Assembly: GCF_003073045.1 (NCBI RefSeq) | Contig: NC_037602.1 | Location: 9,038,464 to 9,102,463 of the forward strand | DNA length: 64,000 nt | Reading direction: 5' to 3' | DNA from: Pomacea canaliculata | Lineage: Eukaryota > Mollusca > Gastropoda > Architaenioglossa > Ampullariidae | Shown here: positions 12,465-23,587 of the stretch, piece by piece | Position numbering within the stretch: position 1 is the stretch's first letter | Layout of the letters: the number at the start of each line of letters is the position of its first letter | The notes under the pieces: model-generated | Told to the model about the DNA's origin: nothing | The model's database searches: none | The model's input: the letters and a program-made list of their open reading frames with translations, nothing else | Translations under genes and position numbers: made by a program

Positions 12465-15400
12465 TCAAGAGCTTTTCACCTTCTGTGCAGAGGTCATCAT
12501 CTTTCGGAACACCCCATAGATCAGATGGAAATTCTACAAGTGTGTACAAACAAAAGACAAACAATATAGAGTGGAGAATATGAATAAGTTAAGGCATCGC
12601 TGCCTGTTCATGACACTTTCTTTGTTAATCATCATTTAGTATTTTGCTTTAAAAAAAATGCTAGGACTGAACAGGGAGAGTGGTTATCAAGTAATCGGTT
12701 TCCTGCTTAGTGAGCTAGCTACTTATTTAAAAAGGAGAGGGGTCATCCAAGTTATAATAATTACAGTTTCCCATTGACTTGGCTACTCATATACATTTAT
12801 TTATTTGCTGCTCTTACGGTTGGAGAATTAAAAAAAAAAACTACTTCAAAATGGCAGGTGACAGACACAAGCTATTAAAAAAATTCCTCAAGAAAATGTC
12901 AGGACCAGAATGAAAAAGATCACAAAAAACACATCCTCGCCCTCAAGTCATACAAGATCTTAACCAAAAGAATTTGAAATTATAGTGAACGAACCCAGTC
13001 TTCACCACTCATCTCATATACTCACCCCACCATACACAATGTTTAAAATGAAATATGATTGCATATGGAAATAAGAAATCAAACGGGGATTTATAAGAGC
13101 GCCAGTGAAAGTAAGCAGGTCACTTATAAGAGCTGAAATAGAAGTCAGATGATAACCAAGCAGTCAAAAGATCAGGAGAAGTAAATAAAGGACATAATAG
13201 TACAAATAAATGAAAATAAACATGTCAAATCTCTCTTACAGTTGCTAACAGGTAGATGACTGTCAGGTAGACAGCTATGACCACTGCCAAGAAAAGGTCG
13301 AAGACAGCAGGTTTCACACTGCAAAAACAAGTAACATAGAAATACAGTTTGTCAGAAAACAGATCATGTAAGAAAAACACATCAGTTTGTTTACCTATAC
13401 ACTTACAGTACACACAGATGTAATTTTTCTTACATAAAGTATGCTGGTTAACCTGGTTTCCCACACAATAACAATAATTCTCAGTGCACAATAATATTTA
13501 AAAAAGAGCAGCAAGACATGGACATGTATGTCTACACATTCTGTCCAAAGGCGCAAACACAGGAGATGAACACTTACTTGAAGGCATTCATACTGTACAC
13601 AGCTCCTGTGTAGAAAACAAACTCGGGATCTCTGCAAAGAAACAAAAAAACATAAGCCCAAACACACACATATATAGTTACAGAATATTCCAGATTGCCA
13701 GGTAAAAATATCTCTCTTTCTTTGCTGCAACTGCTTCATGCTAACAGAACTACACTGGATTTCTAGCAAAAACTGGCACAATTTAGCTTCAGCCCTCACC
13801 GTTTGTCAGCCCTGAAAGTGCTGCGCCGCACGTCCTTCAGAAATCGGTTCAAGCTGTCTTCCAGCATGTTGAGAATGGAGCTTTCTGGTGGCAGCAGTGG
13901 TGCAGCTCTGGGCTGTTCCGTTAAGAAATCAAGCCAAGATATCTGCCCCTCTTCTTGCAGACCCTGAGTCAGTCATTGATTAGCCACAAAAATCTATTAC
14001 TCTTTGCTTTATATTTGTAAGTTCAGAAAAAAAGTTCTAGGCTGAATACACTTACTAGCTTGTGGGAAAAAGCCTGTTATAGGTGCTTGTTAAACGTCTA
14101 CCACACATTAAATTGTTCACATTAAAAAGACCTTAAGTACTACAAGGGTTTTTTCGTTATCTGAATACATTCAAAAAAAAAAAAAACCCACTCAAATGTT
14201 TGTCAAAACTTAAGCATAAAATAGCCTCTATGCCCAACAACAAATGTTGTTCTTCATGGTATTTTACAAAATAACAAAATCTAACACATCTCAAATCTAG
14301 TTTTTGACTAAATTATAATTATTTCAGTTGTATTACTTGTGGTAAGCACTTTTTTTTTGACAAGCTGGAAGGGACCTACCAGTGCCTCTGTGAAGAGAGA
14401 GAAATTACCCAGATTGGTGAGGTTGTACATATGCCTAGCAAGCGCATCAGCTACCACATAGATGTTGCGTGATAGAGTTTTCTGATTAACTCGGTCTCTG
14501 AAGAAAGAAAACAATAAGATTTTAATAGAAAACAATGAAATCACAAAATCTAAGGGAAATAAAAATTTCCCTTTTTCTTTTCCAAATGACCTGACTTTTC
14601 AGGGCTAAGACAAAAAAATTGGCCCCAAGAGGAATAAACCCCTGAAATTTGATGATAACCTTACTGTCTAGCCAAAGAAGTAAAAGATATTTCACAAAGT
14701 ATTAAGATACAATTATTCCCCACAGGGAATGGTCATTCAACAACTGTTCACTTTGACGTGACTGAAATTTCAATGTTTTACCTAGTATCCAAGATGGTTG
14801 ATCTGTTTAGCGACTTTGGTGAATCTAAGTGGGATGCAGTAAAGGCCAACAAGCGCTTAATGCTGAATCGTTCATGTTCCCATGCCAGCAGCTCATCTGC
14901 AAGGTTGATCTTTTTGTGGACCATCGAGAACTCCACAGGTGGATCACGGGCAGCTGCTGCCTGTTCCACATTCTGTTAACAAATGTCTGGGAGTTCTTTC
15001 TCTTGTCATGCAAAACACTGAATATATGGATGACAAAAATTAAACATACAGACATACAAAGGTGGAAACCTTTATGCCTAATGACTGTAGGTGACGCATG
15101 AACACTTTAAAGACCTAAATTATGTAGCAGCATAACAAGAACTCAAAAGCTATTCACAAGATTTAAAACTGTTCATTACTTCAAATTACCAAAAATAAAA
15201 GCCCTTAAAAACCAAATAATTTAAAAATTTTCATGTCCTTTTTTACTACCTGTTGTTACACAAAAAAACATCTTCAAAAGAAATAACCCTTAATGGAGAT
15301 GATGTCCTTTAAATGACATTTTAGTTTTGTTATTGGAACTTTTAACAAAGACAATAAGGTGTTATTGAATATCATGAAATCAATGAAGGTGATTAACATG

Positions 15401-18400
15401 AAAACTTACTTTAAGGAAAAGACCTCCCTCACTGTCCTCTTTTGGTGGTTTTGACACATGCAGATGGAGAGAATCACCTGACCCCAGTGAATCAAGGCAA
15501 AGGACAAAGGCAACATCTGCCAAGAGGTTGGAGTCTGTTGGAAAAACAAGTTTGGCCTCTCAATACTATGGCAACCATCTCTACTTTTTAAGTAACTCAA
15601 CTGGAAAGGACAGTCCTCAGTTTTCTTTGAATAAGACAATGACAGCGAATTCTGGACGTTATGATTTCAAACACCTTCTGGAAAGTAGCCTGTGTGTTCT
15701 ACATGACTATGCTTGAATAATATGTTCACCTGTTGACTCTATATTGTCCTCAATCCATCGCTTGGTACCTTGATAGTTAAACTTGCCTCCACCAGACAGA
15801 AGAAAAACAAGGTTGTATCCAAAGAAGTCAAGGACAAAGTTGGCTACCTGGCTATCAAATAATTGCTTGCATGTACAATGCACCTGCACAAGGGGCACCA
15901 CCCCACCACCCTGGGAACCTGCACACTATATTATCTAGCAGCTGACAAGTGAACTATGAATGCTTATCATTTCCTGATTACACATAAATATTTCCTTTAG
16001 TTTCTCATTAATATCAGCTTCCTATTACCTAAGGCTAAGTTGCAACAGTGAAGGCAAATTGGGTAGACCTTAGCAATTAAGCAATGACAAATATTTAACA
16101 GGCAACCTGACAAAAACGAAAATGAGAGATTTTTTTTTTAAATGTAGTTATGCATCGAGTTCACTATGTAAAAGTAACTGCAGTACAACTAATTTTACAA
16201 CTAAACATAGTTTTATGATGTGTAGAACAGTGTCTCAAAAGGATACTTGGCATGAGTGCGCGAGTTAGTGTAAAGCTTGGAGAAAAGGCGGGCTAGTTCC
16301 AACAATGCTACTACACCACTTCCATTTGAGTCTGCCCCATATGCAAGGCCCTGAAATGATGTAAAAATGTATGCTTATTTAAACAAATTTATTAGAACGC
16401 TAAACTTCATCCTCTCAATATCCAATTTTTAATATTCAAATATATATATATCCATTCAAAAATCACGCATATCACACCATTCTAACACTAGATGCAAAAC
16501 TGACTGTATATAAACTGTTTCCGAAGGCTTTTACTTTAGATATAACCAATGCAAGATTTCATCAAAAAGAGCCCATCTATTATATGCAGCATGTCTTTCA
16601 CCAAAAAATACTGTCATCATATCACATTTTATACTATTTTGATGGCAAAGATGCAGATAGATCTGCAGATCAGAAGAATGTTCTCAGTATAAAAAAAGAA
16701 CAACAACAAAAAAAACTCTTTTAACTTTGTCTGGTTAACAGTCATTAACTGTCAATGCTGTAGAAGTATAAAAATTGAAATAAAAGTTGAAAAGTAAAAC
16801 TAAGCTTCTAACATACTGGAGCAATGCCAGTTGCATCATAGTAAGCAGAAATGACAATGGTTGGAAGCTGTTCCTCAATGCCGTGTCCTGAAAGTCGACC
16901 CTGCAGGTTTGTGACAGAAAAGTCTGGCAGCGCTTTTGACTGAGCACCATTGACCACTATCTGGAAGCCATTGGCTGTGGCAGAGCTCAACAATGCTGCA
17001 ATCACAAGATAATCATATACTGTATTACAGTGCCGTATGACGTTATTTGCTAAGAACAGGTTTCCTAGGGATCAGGGTTGGTGACAATTAAGGACGTTAT
17101 AAGAACCTTTCATGCAGTGTTAAGGACATTAGTGATCTTCTTCCTTCTTGTTTCCTATTCGCCCCCAGTGGAGCATAGGGCTGCAACCACACCCCGCCAT
17201 CGGACATTAGTGATAAACACCAATTTTTCCTCACGTATGGTCTGAAAAATGTATTATATAACAACGAATCTCTGATCTTGTCTATGTTCTGTACTGCTAA
17301 AATAGTCAGTTAATTTTGATATCTATCTACTATATACCTGCAAAATATATATTGTTTAGTTTCTTTAGCATACAGATAACATTAAACATGAACAGAAACA
17401 TGAACCAAACATTTTTAATTGAGGTAAGTACATGGAATGCAGAGACTTAGAGGATCAGAAGATAAAGAAAGTGTGCTCCAAATGCTAAACCAAAGGCTGG
17501 AATTTTATTTTAAAAGATTATCTGTATGAGCCATTGTGCGGCTACTGAGCTCTAGAAAATAAAAATTAATTAATTAATTAATCTTCAGAAATGTCTGCGC
17601 AAAGAAGAGGAACTGCATGCATGCACAACCCATTCTCCACTGTGGCTTCAGTGGTGTTCAAATCTGCTTCAAAGCCTCTCACTGGCTATGGCTGTTTTCC
17701 CAGAGATAACTCTGTACTCTATGTTCCTCTAAGACCTGTAAGTCATTCCAACAGGCGTTCAACCCATTTGGGGCTGCTATTTTGCACTCACGTCTAGCAC
17801 TGCTCCACTGTGCTATCATGTGAAAATTCCAAGAATCTTTTTGTTAATGAATTTGAATGTATCATGTTAAGCAGTTGCTTATTATTTGATTTTTCCCTAC
17901 AGAACAGATCCATCATTTGGTCCACCCACTATTAGCAACCTTCTGAAATTATAGATCTTTTGCCTTTGTCCACCAGCTAATGCTAACCTTCCCAAGCAGT
18001 GCTGGCCTGGTCTCCAGCTGACCCATGGACAAGTTCTTCATACAACCTCTGCAGCTCTTCTGTCTCATGAGCAAAATAGACGGGCAGATTTACATCTTCC
18101 TGCATTAGGTCACGCTCTAAGCTTTGTAGGTGCTGAAACCATACAGATACATGTGGGATTATATTTACATAATGTCTAAATACATTTAAAAACAAAGTCT
18201 ACAATTATTTTACTTTTTTAATAATTGTTTACACATTTCTCAGTCAAATGTCCTGCATTCTAAGATGTTTTAAAGTGTCAAAAATAATAATTTAGTTTCT
18301 TTTATGCTTATGAACAAGCATTACCTCCTCCTCCTCTGCTGTTAAATCCAAGAAGGTTTTCGGCAAAAGCACCAACAATGCCCCTGCATTCTGGGCCATA

Positions 18401-19287
18401 AGGTCTCGGAACTTTGGCACTGTAACGTCTCTAAGCCTTGCCACCACACAACGGCGTGTCAGCATTTTTGAGTCAATTGGTCTAGCCTCCACATTCACCA
18501 GCGAGCTCTTGCATCCTACCATAAGAGGTGGATGTCAATTTTATTTCTAATGAACTTCATCTCTATTGTAATACTGTGTGATAAATGTGAAAGAATGAAA
18601 ATAAAACCAATGAACTTATGTGTAAAGGTTGTCTTAAAATTAACTTATTAAATGTAGTTTTCTGTTAATGTGTTTATGACAGGGATAAAATAAACCATAT
18701 ACTGTCAATTTTTATTAAAAAAAACAAAACAAAACAAACTATATCTGAACTTAGAAGCATGAGAATGAACTCCTTCAACTTACTGAATATGGTCAAAGCT
18801 GACATGGAGTCATAGAGCAGTGTGAGAAAGGATGCATACAGTAAAACCAATTTGCAAAGTTATTGTTCTTATGATTATCGCAATATATATATATTTCTTT
18901 TACAATTTTTGATGCTATTTATGATACTATTCCAGTCCAAATAAATGTACTTTTGCTGGCGTGCAGTACTACTAGGTGGTTGCAGTCACAATGTCTGATA
19001 TAAACAATTATTTTGAATTAAACAGCTTATTACTATTCACTCGAATTTTATACACAGGTTATTAAGGCACATGGCTTTTGAAAATTCTGCTTCAGAGAAA
19101 ATAAAAACTTACCATAAGATGATCCTTGTAGGTCAAACTGTTGCATCCTATAAACGTTGAATTCTTGCGCTGCGTAGACAGGACTTACGGGTGAAATCAG
19201 AATGAATATTGGAACAAAAAACAAAAAAGATAACGGAAAACTGCTGCGGAACATTTCTACTATTTCTCCAGCTTCGGTGAACCACAT
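12465..19287 (-). CDS. NCLN: Nicalin, ER membrane protein of the multipass translocon
   Basis: Complete 13-exon gene, 571 codons (human protein about 563). Exons in transcript order: 19287-19113, 18515-18325, 18132-17988, 16995-16817, 16350-16247, 15851-15730, 15534-15410, 14972-14782, 14497-14380, 13963-13800, 13631-13578, 13318-13240 and 12533-12465 (TGA). Phases agree throughout. Residues 1-58 carry an N-terminal hydrophobic signal/anchor and the hallmark FNVYRMQQFDLQGSSYG. The M28 aminopeptidase-like domain shows PTIVISAYYDATG, GADSNGSG, SGGGKFNYQGTKRW, FSMVHKKINLADELLAWEHE and RADKRDPEFVFY. A C-terminal membrane helix follows VKPAVFD (about residues 527-547). Nicalin partners NOMO and TMEM147 behind Sec61 and has been linked to Nodal signalling in zebrafish. 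The start Met at 19287 was chosen because it matches the family N-terminus (M..EAGE); an in-frame Met exists upstream at 19494. The exon 5/6 junction adds about 12 residues (265-276) before YNLVF and is the least certain join. Confidence 0.95.
17136..17205. repeat. Dispersed-repeat fragment in nicalin intron 3
   Basis: A GC-richer block (CGCCCCCAGTGGAGCATAGG, then CCGCCATCGGAC) stands out in an AT-rich intron. It looks like a piece of a retroposon family, but only one copy is in the window, so this rests on composition and general familiarity. Confidence 0.35.
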
Positions 19288-19462
19288 TTTTGGACGATAG
19301 ATGATTCCAAAGTCAAGTGCTGATATCCTTTCTGAACTAATCCTCTTTTCGTCTGTCCGAGCACGCGATGGTCCTCGCATCCGGTTTTCGGAACGAGGCA
19401 AGGGAGGATTCTGTATTTTCTTTGTCTTATTCTTTCCCCAACATCTCCACACGCTGGAAAGA

Positions 19463-19470
19463 TGACGTGG
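19463..19470 (+). promoter_or_regulatory. UPRE/CRE-like TGACGTGG upstream of nicalin
   Basis: The octamer TGACGTGG lies 176 bp upstream of the nicalin ATG. It equals the core of the unfolded-protein-response element bound by XBP1/ATF6 and contains a CRE half-site. Nicalin works in the ER, so the motif is plausible, but a single 8-mer is weak evidence. Confidence 0.3.
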
Positions 19471-20039
19471 ACGTCCCAGTCTTAAAACGGGCAAAGGGTA
19501 TCAAATATATTTATACTCCAGACATAGTCAAAGATGTACATATTCGATGACAATAAATATTTCCGATGCACAACAAACCCAACGGCTGCTCCTGATTACA
19601 AGTCTGTACTCATGTTTCGCGTTTATTTGTAATCTAGTTTGATCTTACTCCCTACCTCGTCTTCTGCTGCATTTGTGAGACAGGATTAAAAAGGGTGGCT
19701 GTATGGGGTACCCATTGCGTGCGGGAGGTCACTGACGATTGACATCGATTCGTTGCGGCTGCAATACTATCCAGAATATATGCACCGTACAGATCCTCTT
19801 CACAGTGGCCACGGACGTGTATAATTCAAGTGTGTTCAGTGATATTATCCCCATATCACTTCTTTGATGAACGACACGGTGATCCCTGACTTCAGCATAA
19901 GCTCTCCCTCGATCAGTCATTTGTCCTTTGACTGGAACCATCACGATCGCCACAGGAACAGCGGCAATAGGTTTAAGCTGGACAGTGTTTAGTGCAGCCA
20001 TATAGCATTAGTTTTATTATAGAGTAAAATCTTTACAAG
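19471..20039. other. Nicalin upstream region with an unclassified GC-richer open frame
   Basis: Upstream flank of nicalin. From about 19620 base composition becomes GC-richer than the surroundings. The - strand has a 90-codon open frame (20001-19729) beginning MAALNTVQLKP. I recognise no domain. Its position beside LINE fragments suggests it belongs to a mobile element, but it is not identified. Confidence 0.3.
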
Positions 20040-20330
20040 TCCCTAGTAGTACCGATCTTGCTTTACGGATGTGAAACGTGGACTGTGCTTGCCGATACGG
20101 AGAGGAGAATCTAGGCAATCGAAAACACTTGTGCACGAGGATCGAGGCTGCTATACAGATCTTGTACAGAGAACATAAAGCCAACGACTGCACGATGCAC
20201 GGTTGCTACATTCGTAGGAACCTCTATTTGCAACAGTCAAGCGACGTAAGCTGGTCTGGTTTGGCCATGTTACCTGGCACACCTAGTCGAGGACAGTTTA
20301 TAAGGTACCTTTGAGCATGGTGGACGCCGT
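20040..20330 (+). mobile_element. LINE reverse-transcriptase C-terminal remnant
   Basis: From 20054 the frame reads ILLYGCETWTVLADTERRI, the characteristic region after the RT catalytic core of non-LTR retrotransposons. A frameshifted YREHKANDC-like block follows, then a VKRRKLVWFGHV-like block near 20237-20270. Stops and shifts show it is dead. It adjoins an oppositely oriented LINE piece. Confidence 0.7.
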
Positions 20331-20369
20331 GGTAAAGAATTACTGCTTCCAACCCAGTTCTCCCTAGCT

Positions 20370-20640
20370 GCTTTCATCCCTTTCTTGATGACACAGTTCA
20401 CTTCCTTGTATTTGGAAACTGCTTCGGGTTTGCTTTTTAATTCGTTTCTCTCTTCAAAGCCTACGTCTAGTCACAGAGATATTGGATGTCGTTTGTGACC
20501 CAGGGCTCCTTCCTTATACCTGCTAGCATTTCTTGGGCTGCTGACAGTCACATCTCTTTGATGTTTCCAGCAAGAGTGTCTAGATCACCGTCTATCAAGT
20601 TCAGTGCAGCAAATTTACCTCCCAGCATTTTTTTTTCACT
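20370..20640 (-). mobile_element. LINE endonuclease-RT linker remnant
   Basis: On the - strand, disrupted frames give a SAAQEMLAGIRKEPWVTND block followed by RNELKSKPEAVSKYKEVN-like and KGMKAARENWV blocks. These are typical of the segment between the endonuclease and RT domains of LINEs, upstream of the part seen at 20040-20330, but in the opposite orientation. Confidence 0.6.
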
Positions 20641-22618
20641 TTTGTTAGGTGGAGCCACTTTAATATATATACCTGTTTTATAATTATCATTAACAGCTGT
20701 AACCCCACAGTAAATAATGTTTGACAGAGATTAGGTTAGGCCCACAAGTTACCATGAAGCTCAGCAGTGGTGGCGGCAATAGGAAGATTAGAAGTTTAAA
20801 CATTTTGTAATAATCTTTTCCTTGTGCTTGCTATTGTAAGTTTTTTTTCAATATGGCTCTATTTGTATTTGCTGCAAAGCTTCCACATTTGTTTGTTTGT
20901 GTTTCACCCTGTGCCAGCAACTATGGCTGTATCACAGCGAATTCTGCATTTATGTGTATATATAAGTATATAATGCACAAGAACACTGAACACAGAAATT
21001 TCTTTCACATACACAAGATCTAACTAAAAGAAATATGCCACATTAAAGATAGGTATTCACATAAGTAAACACACAAACGAGAGCAATATTAAGTGAAAAC
21101 TGAAACAATTCAGGCTTAATTTTAAAAATATAACAAAATGTATTCATTATGAACATTACTATTTATTTTTACAGAAGAATATAAGAAAAATTAATATTTT
21201 TAGGACAAATCACAAGAAGTATAATCTTACATTTGACATGCACATGCAAAGTATGGGTTCTGAATGACATGCATTAAAAAATAAATAAACATGTAAAAAT
21301 ATCCATTGGACAAGGAGTTTGTTAATATGGAATAACTCATCCAAAGTGAAAACTAAAAAAAAAAAAACACACAATGCCCAAATATAGCTCTGGATTGAAA
21401 AAATTGTTTACTATATTATAGTGTTGTGCAATAATTTTAGCTTTGAACAAAATTACCTTTAAGACCCCAACAAAATTGAGGTTGTGCTATAAAATGGGCA
21501 AAATGACCTTATTTTGCAAGTGAGGTGGGGGGAACTATTTTATCGCCATTATCAAACCTGTCTTGTCTTCCCGTGAACCTAATGCATATAAAATTCTTAA
21601 AGGAAGTTTTACAAATCTTATTTGCAGGATCAATGCACAGTATGTCTAGAGAAAATAAAACTGGTCAGAATAAAAGGCATATTATGACTGCTGCCTTGAA
21701 ATGAGCTTATGAGCTAGATTATGGCTGGTATTAGCAAAGCAAGCTATTCACAACGCTGGAAAGTTAAAATCAATACAAAAATAGTCCACTTTAGAAATAC
21801 ACTGACATAACTCAGTAATGTAAATATTTTCTTATTTGACCGAAGTTGTGAATTAAAGAATACAATTCAAACTTCAACAGTTAAAAAACATTTTGCACAC
21901 ATTATACTTTTATATGTGTGTATCTCTAAGCAATGAAATAAAGCAACTATCTGGTGCATATTTGTTTTCAACAATTTCAAATGACCTTCATAGTGTGGGT
22001 TTCCAATTTATCTTCTGCTATGGTTGTATTTGAAGGCTAAAGAAAAATTAATTTATAGCATAATTCTAGTACTGACCACACTATTCTAGCGATAAAACTA
22101 TTGAAAGACAATACCTGTCATTTCAGCAGTAATACTTAGCTTACCCACAGGCTTAGACCCTTATGAGTTACTGTGTGACTATGTCCTGTATGACTTTTAA
22201 CTGTATGACTAGGTCCTTAAAAATTTACCCACAGGCCTAGCCCACAGGAGTTGTCGATAGCCTTAGGCCTTTAGTTTATCCACAGACTTAGGCTGCTTAC
22301 TCTATGATAAGAATATATATTGTAAAGTAGACTTAATGGTCTACAATGTCTGATAATACATGACATGCAAAAGAACTCAAGAACAATATGGTCTTTACCT
22401 TGATACAATTCATCATTATACTGACAAATGTTGTTATTACATATCAATTCAAACAGGCACCATAATAGGCCTAACATCCCTAGAACAACAAAGTACAGTG
22501 TCACATCTCTTCCAAAAGTCCTAGGAATTAAAAATGTTCTCAGTAGAAAACTTTGTTACAACCATTTCAATAATAATTTGAATGTTTCCAATGTTGATGC
22601 ATAAAGAGGAAAGTAGAT
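20641..22618. other. Intergenic AT-rich DNA, nothing recognised
   Basis: No coding exon, RNA gene or clear transposon seen. Several (T)n and (A)n tracts only. This lies between the heads of LINE fragments and the 3' side of SLC27A2-like copy 1. Confidence 0.4.
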
Positions 22619-22830
22619 AGACAAGTTGTTAGAGCACTGGCATTTGAACCCAAAGGTGTGCCAGTTTGACATCCACATCAAACTTCCCTCCCAGTCGATC
22701 CAGTTGTTTAAATTGGTACTCAACTCCACAGAGGGTTGGGGAAGGTAAGGCAGTGAGGGATAGGAAATGGACACCACCCTCACATAAAGCTGCCCCAGAG
22801 AAAAGTTGTAGTCTCTAACATTTCTCTCCT
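22619..22830 (+). mobile_element. tRNA-derived SINE, degenerate
   Basis: Starts with a tRNA-like head: an A-box-like GTTAGAGCACTGGC and a B-box-like AGTTTGACATCC about 35 bases later. A GC-richer body follows (CCAGTCGATCCAG, AGGGTTGGGGAAGGTAAGGC, CTGCCCCAGAG). The layout fits a tRNA-derived SINE. Boundaries are approximate. Confidence 0.55.
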
Positions 22831-23587
22831 GAAATGATCTTTTAAAAAAGAATTAGTGGATGGCCTTTACTTGACATTTTATAAGGGTACCAAGACAAAG
22901 AATTTAAAACACCATAAGCACCAGCTGAGCTTGATACAAGGTATACCAAAGAAGTCAACATAAATTGAGCAAAAGAACTTGCAACAAGAAATCTGGCAAA
23001 TTGGATCAATGCTGCAAAGACAACAGCAACATATCCTGCAGTGGATTTGTAAATTATAACATTTTTTTTCTGCCTTTACAAAACAAAATTATATGCAGAA
23101 CTGTGAAAAATTCTCTAAGACATTGTAGATCAATAAAATGACTAAAAATGTTTTAGGTAATAAAACTTCTCTTCCGTTTGGCCTAATAAAAACAGTATTA
23201 TTTATTTAGCTTGCATACACATCTGTGAGTGCATAGTTCTAAGTAATTTAAAGCAGAGCAAATAGAGCTCCGTGTTATCACATTAAGACAATTTGCAAAC
23301 AAAGTATAACTGGATTTATAACAACACATGATTATCTTTGCACAAAATTACTTGAAATGTTAATAAATTGGCACTATTAGTACTGAGTAGAAATTAGTGT
23401 TTTGCATAAGAACATGATTGCGGCCTTATGCTCCACTTGGGGTGATCAGGAAAAAGATGAATATGAAAATGATGAGGTAAAGAGAATGATTGTTGAAGTG
23501 TCTGTACCAACTGCTTCAGTACAGTTGCACATCTATCCTTTCCTGTTGTCCACGAATCCATTGACTATTAGCCTGAAGGATGCATAT
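22831..23587. other. 3' flank of SLC27A2-like copy 1
   Basis: Downstream of the copy 1 stop codon. A TTTATT at 23201-23206 (AATAAA on the - strand) lies about 385 bp past the stop and could be the polyadenylation signal. No other feature seen. Confidence 0.4.

Noticed and set aside
19288-19494. Upstream in-frame Met as nicalin start
   Set aside because: The Met at 19287 fits the family N-terminus and places the hydrophobic signal correctly; the extension is Arg-rich and looks like 5' UTR.
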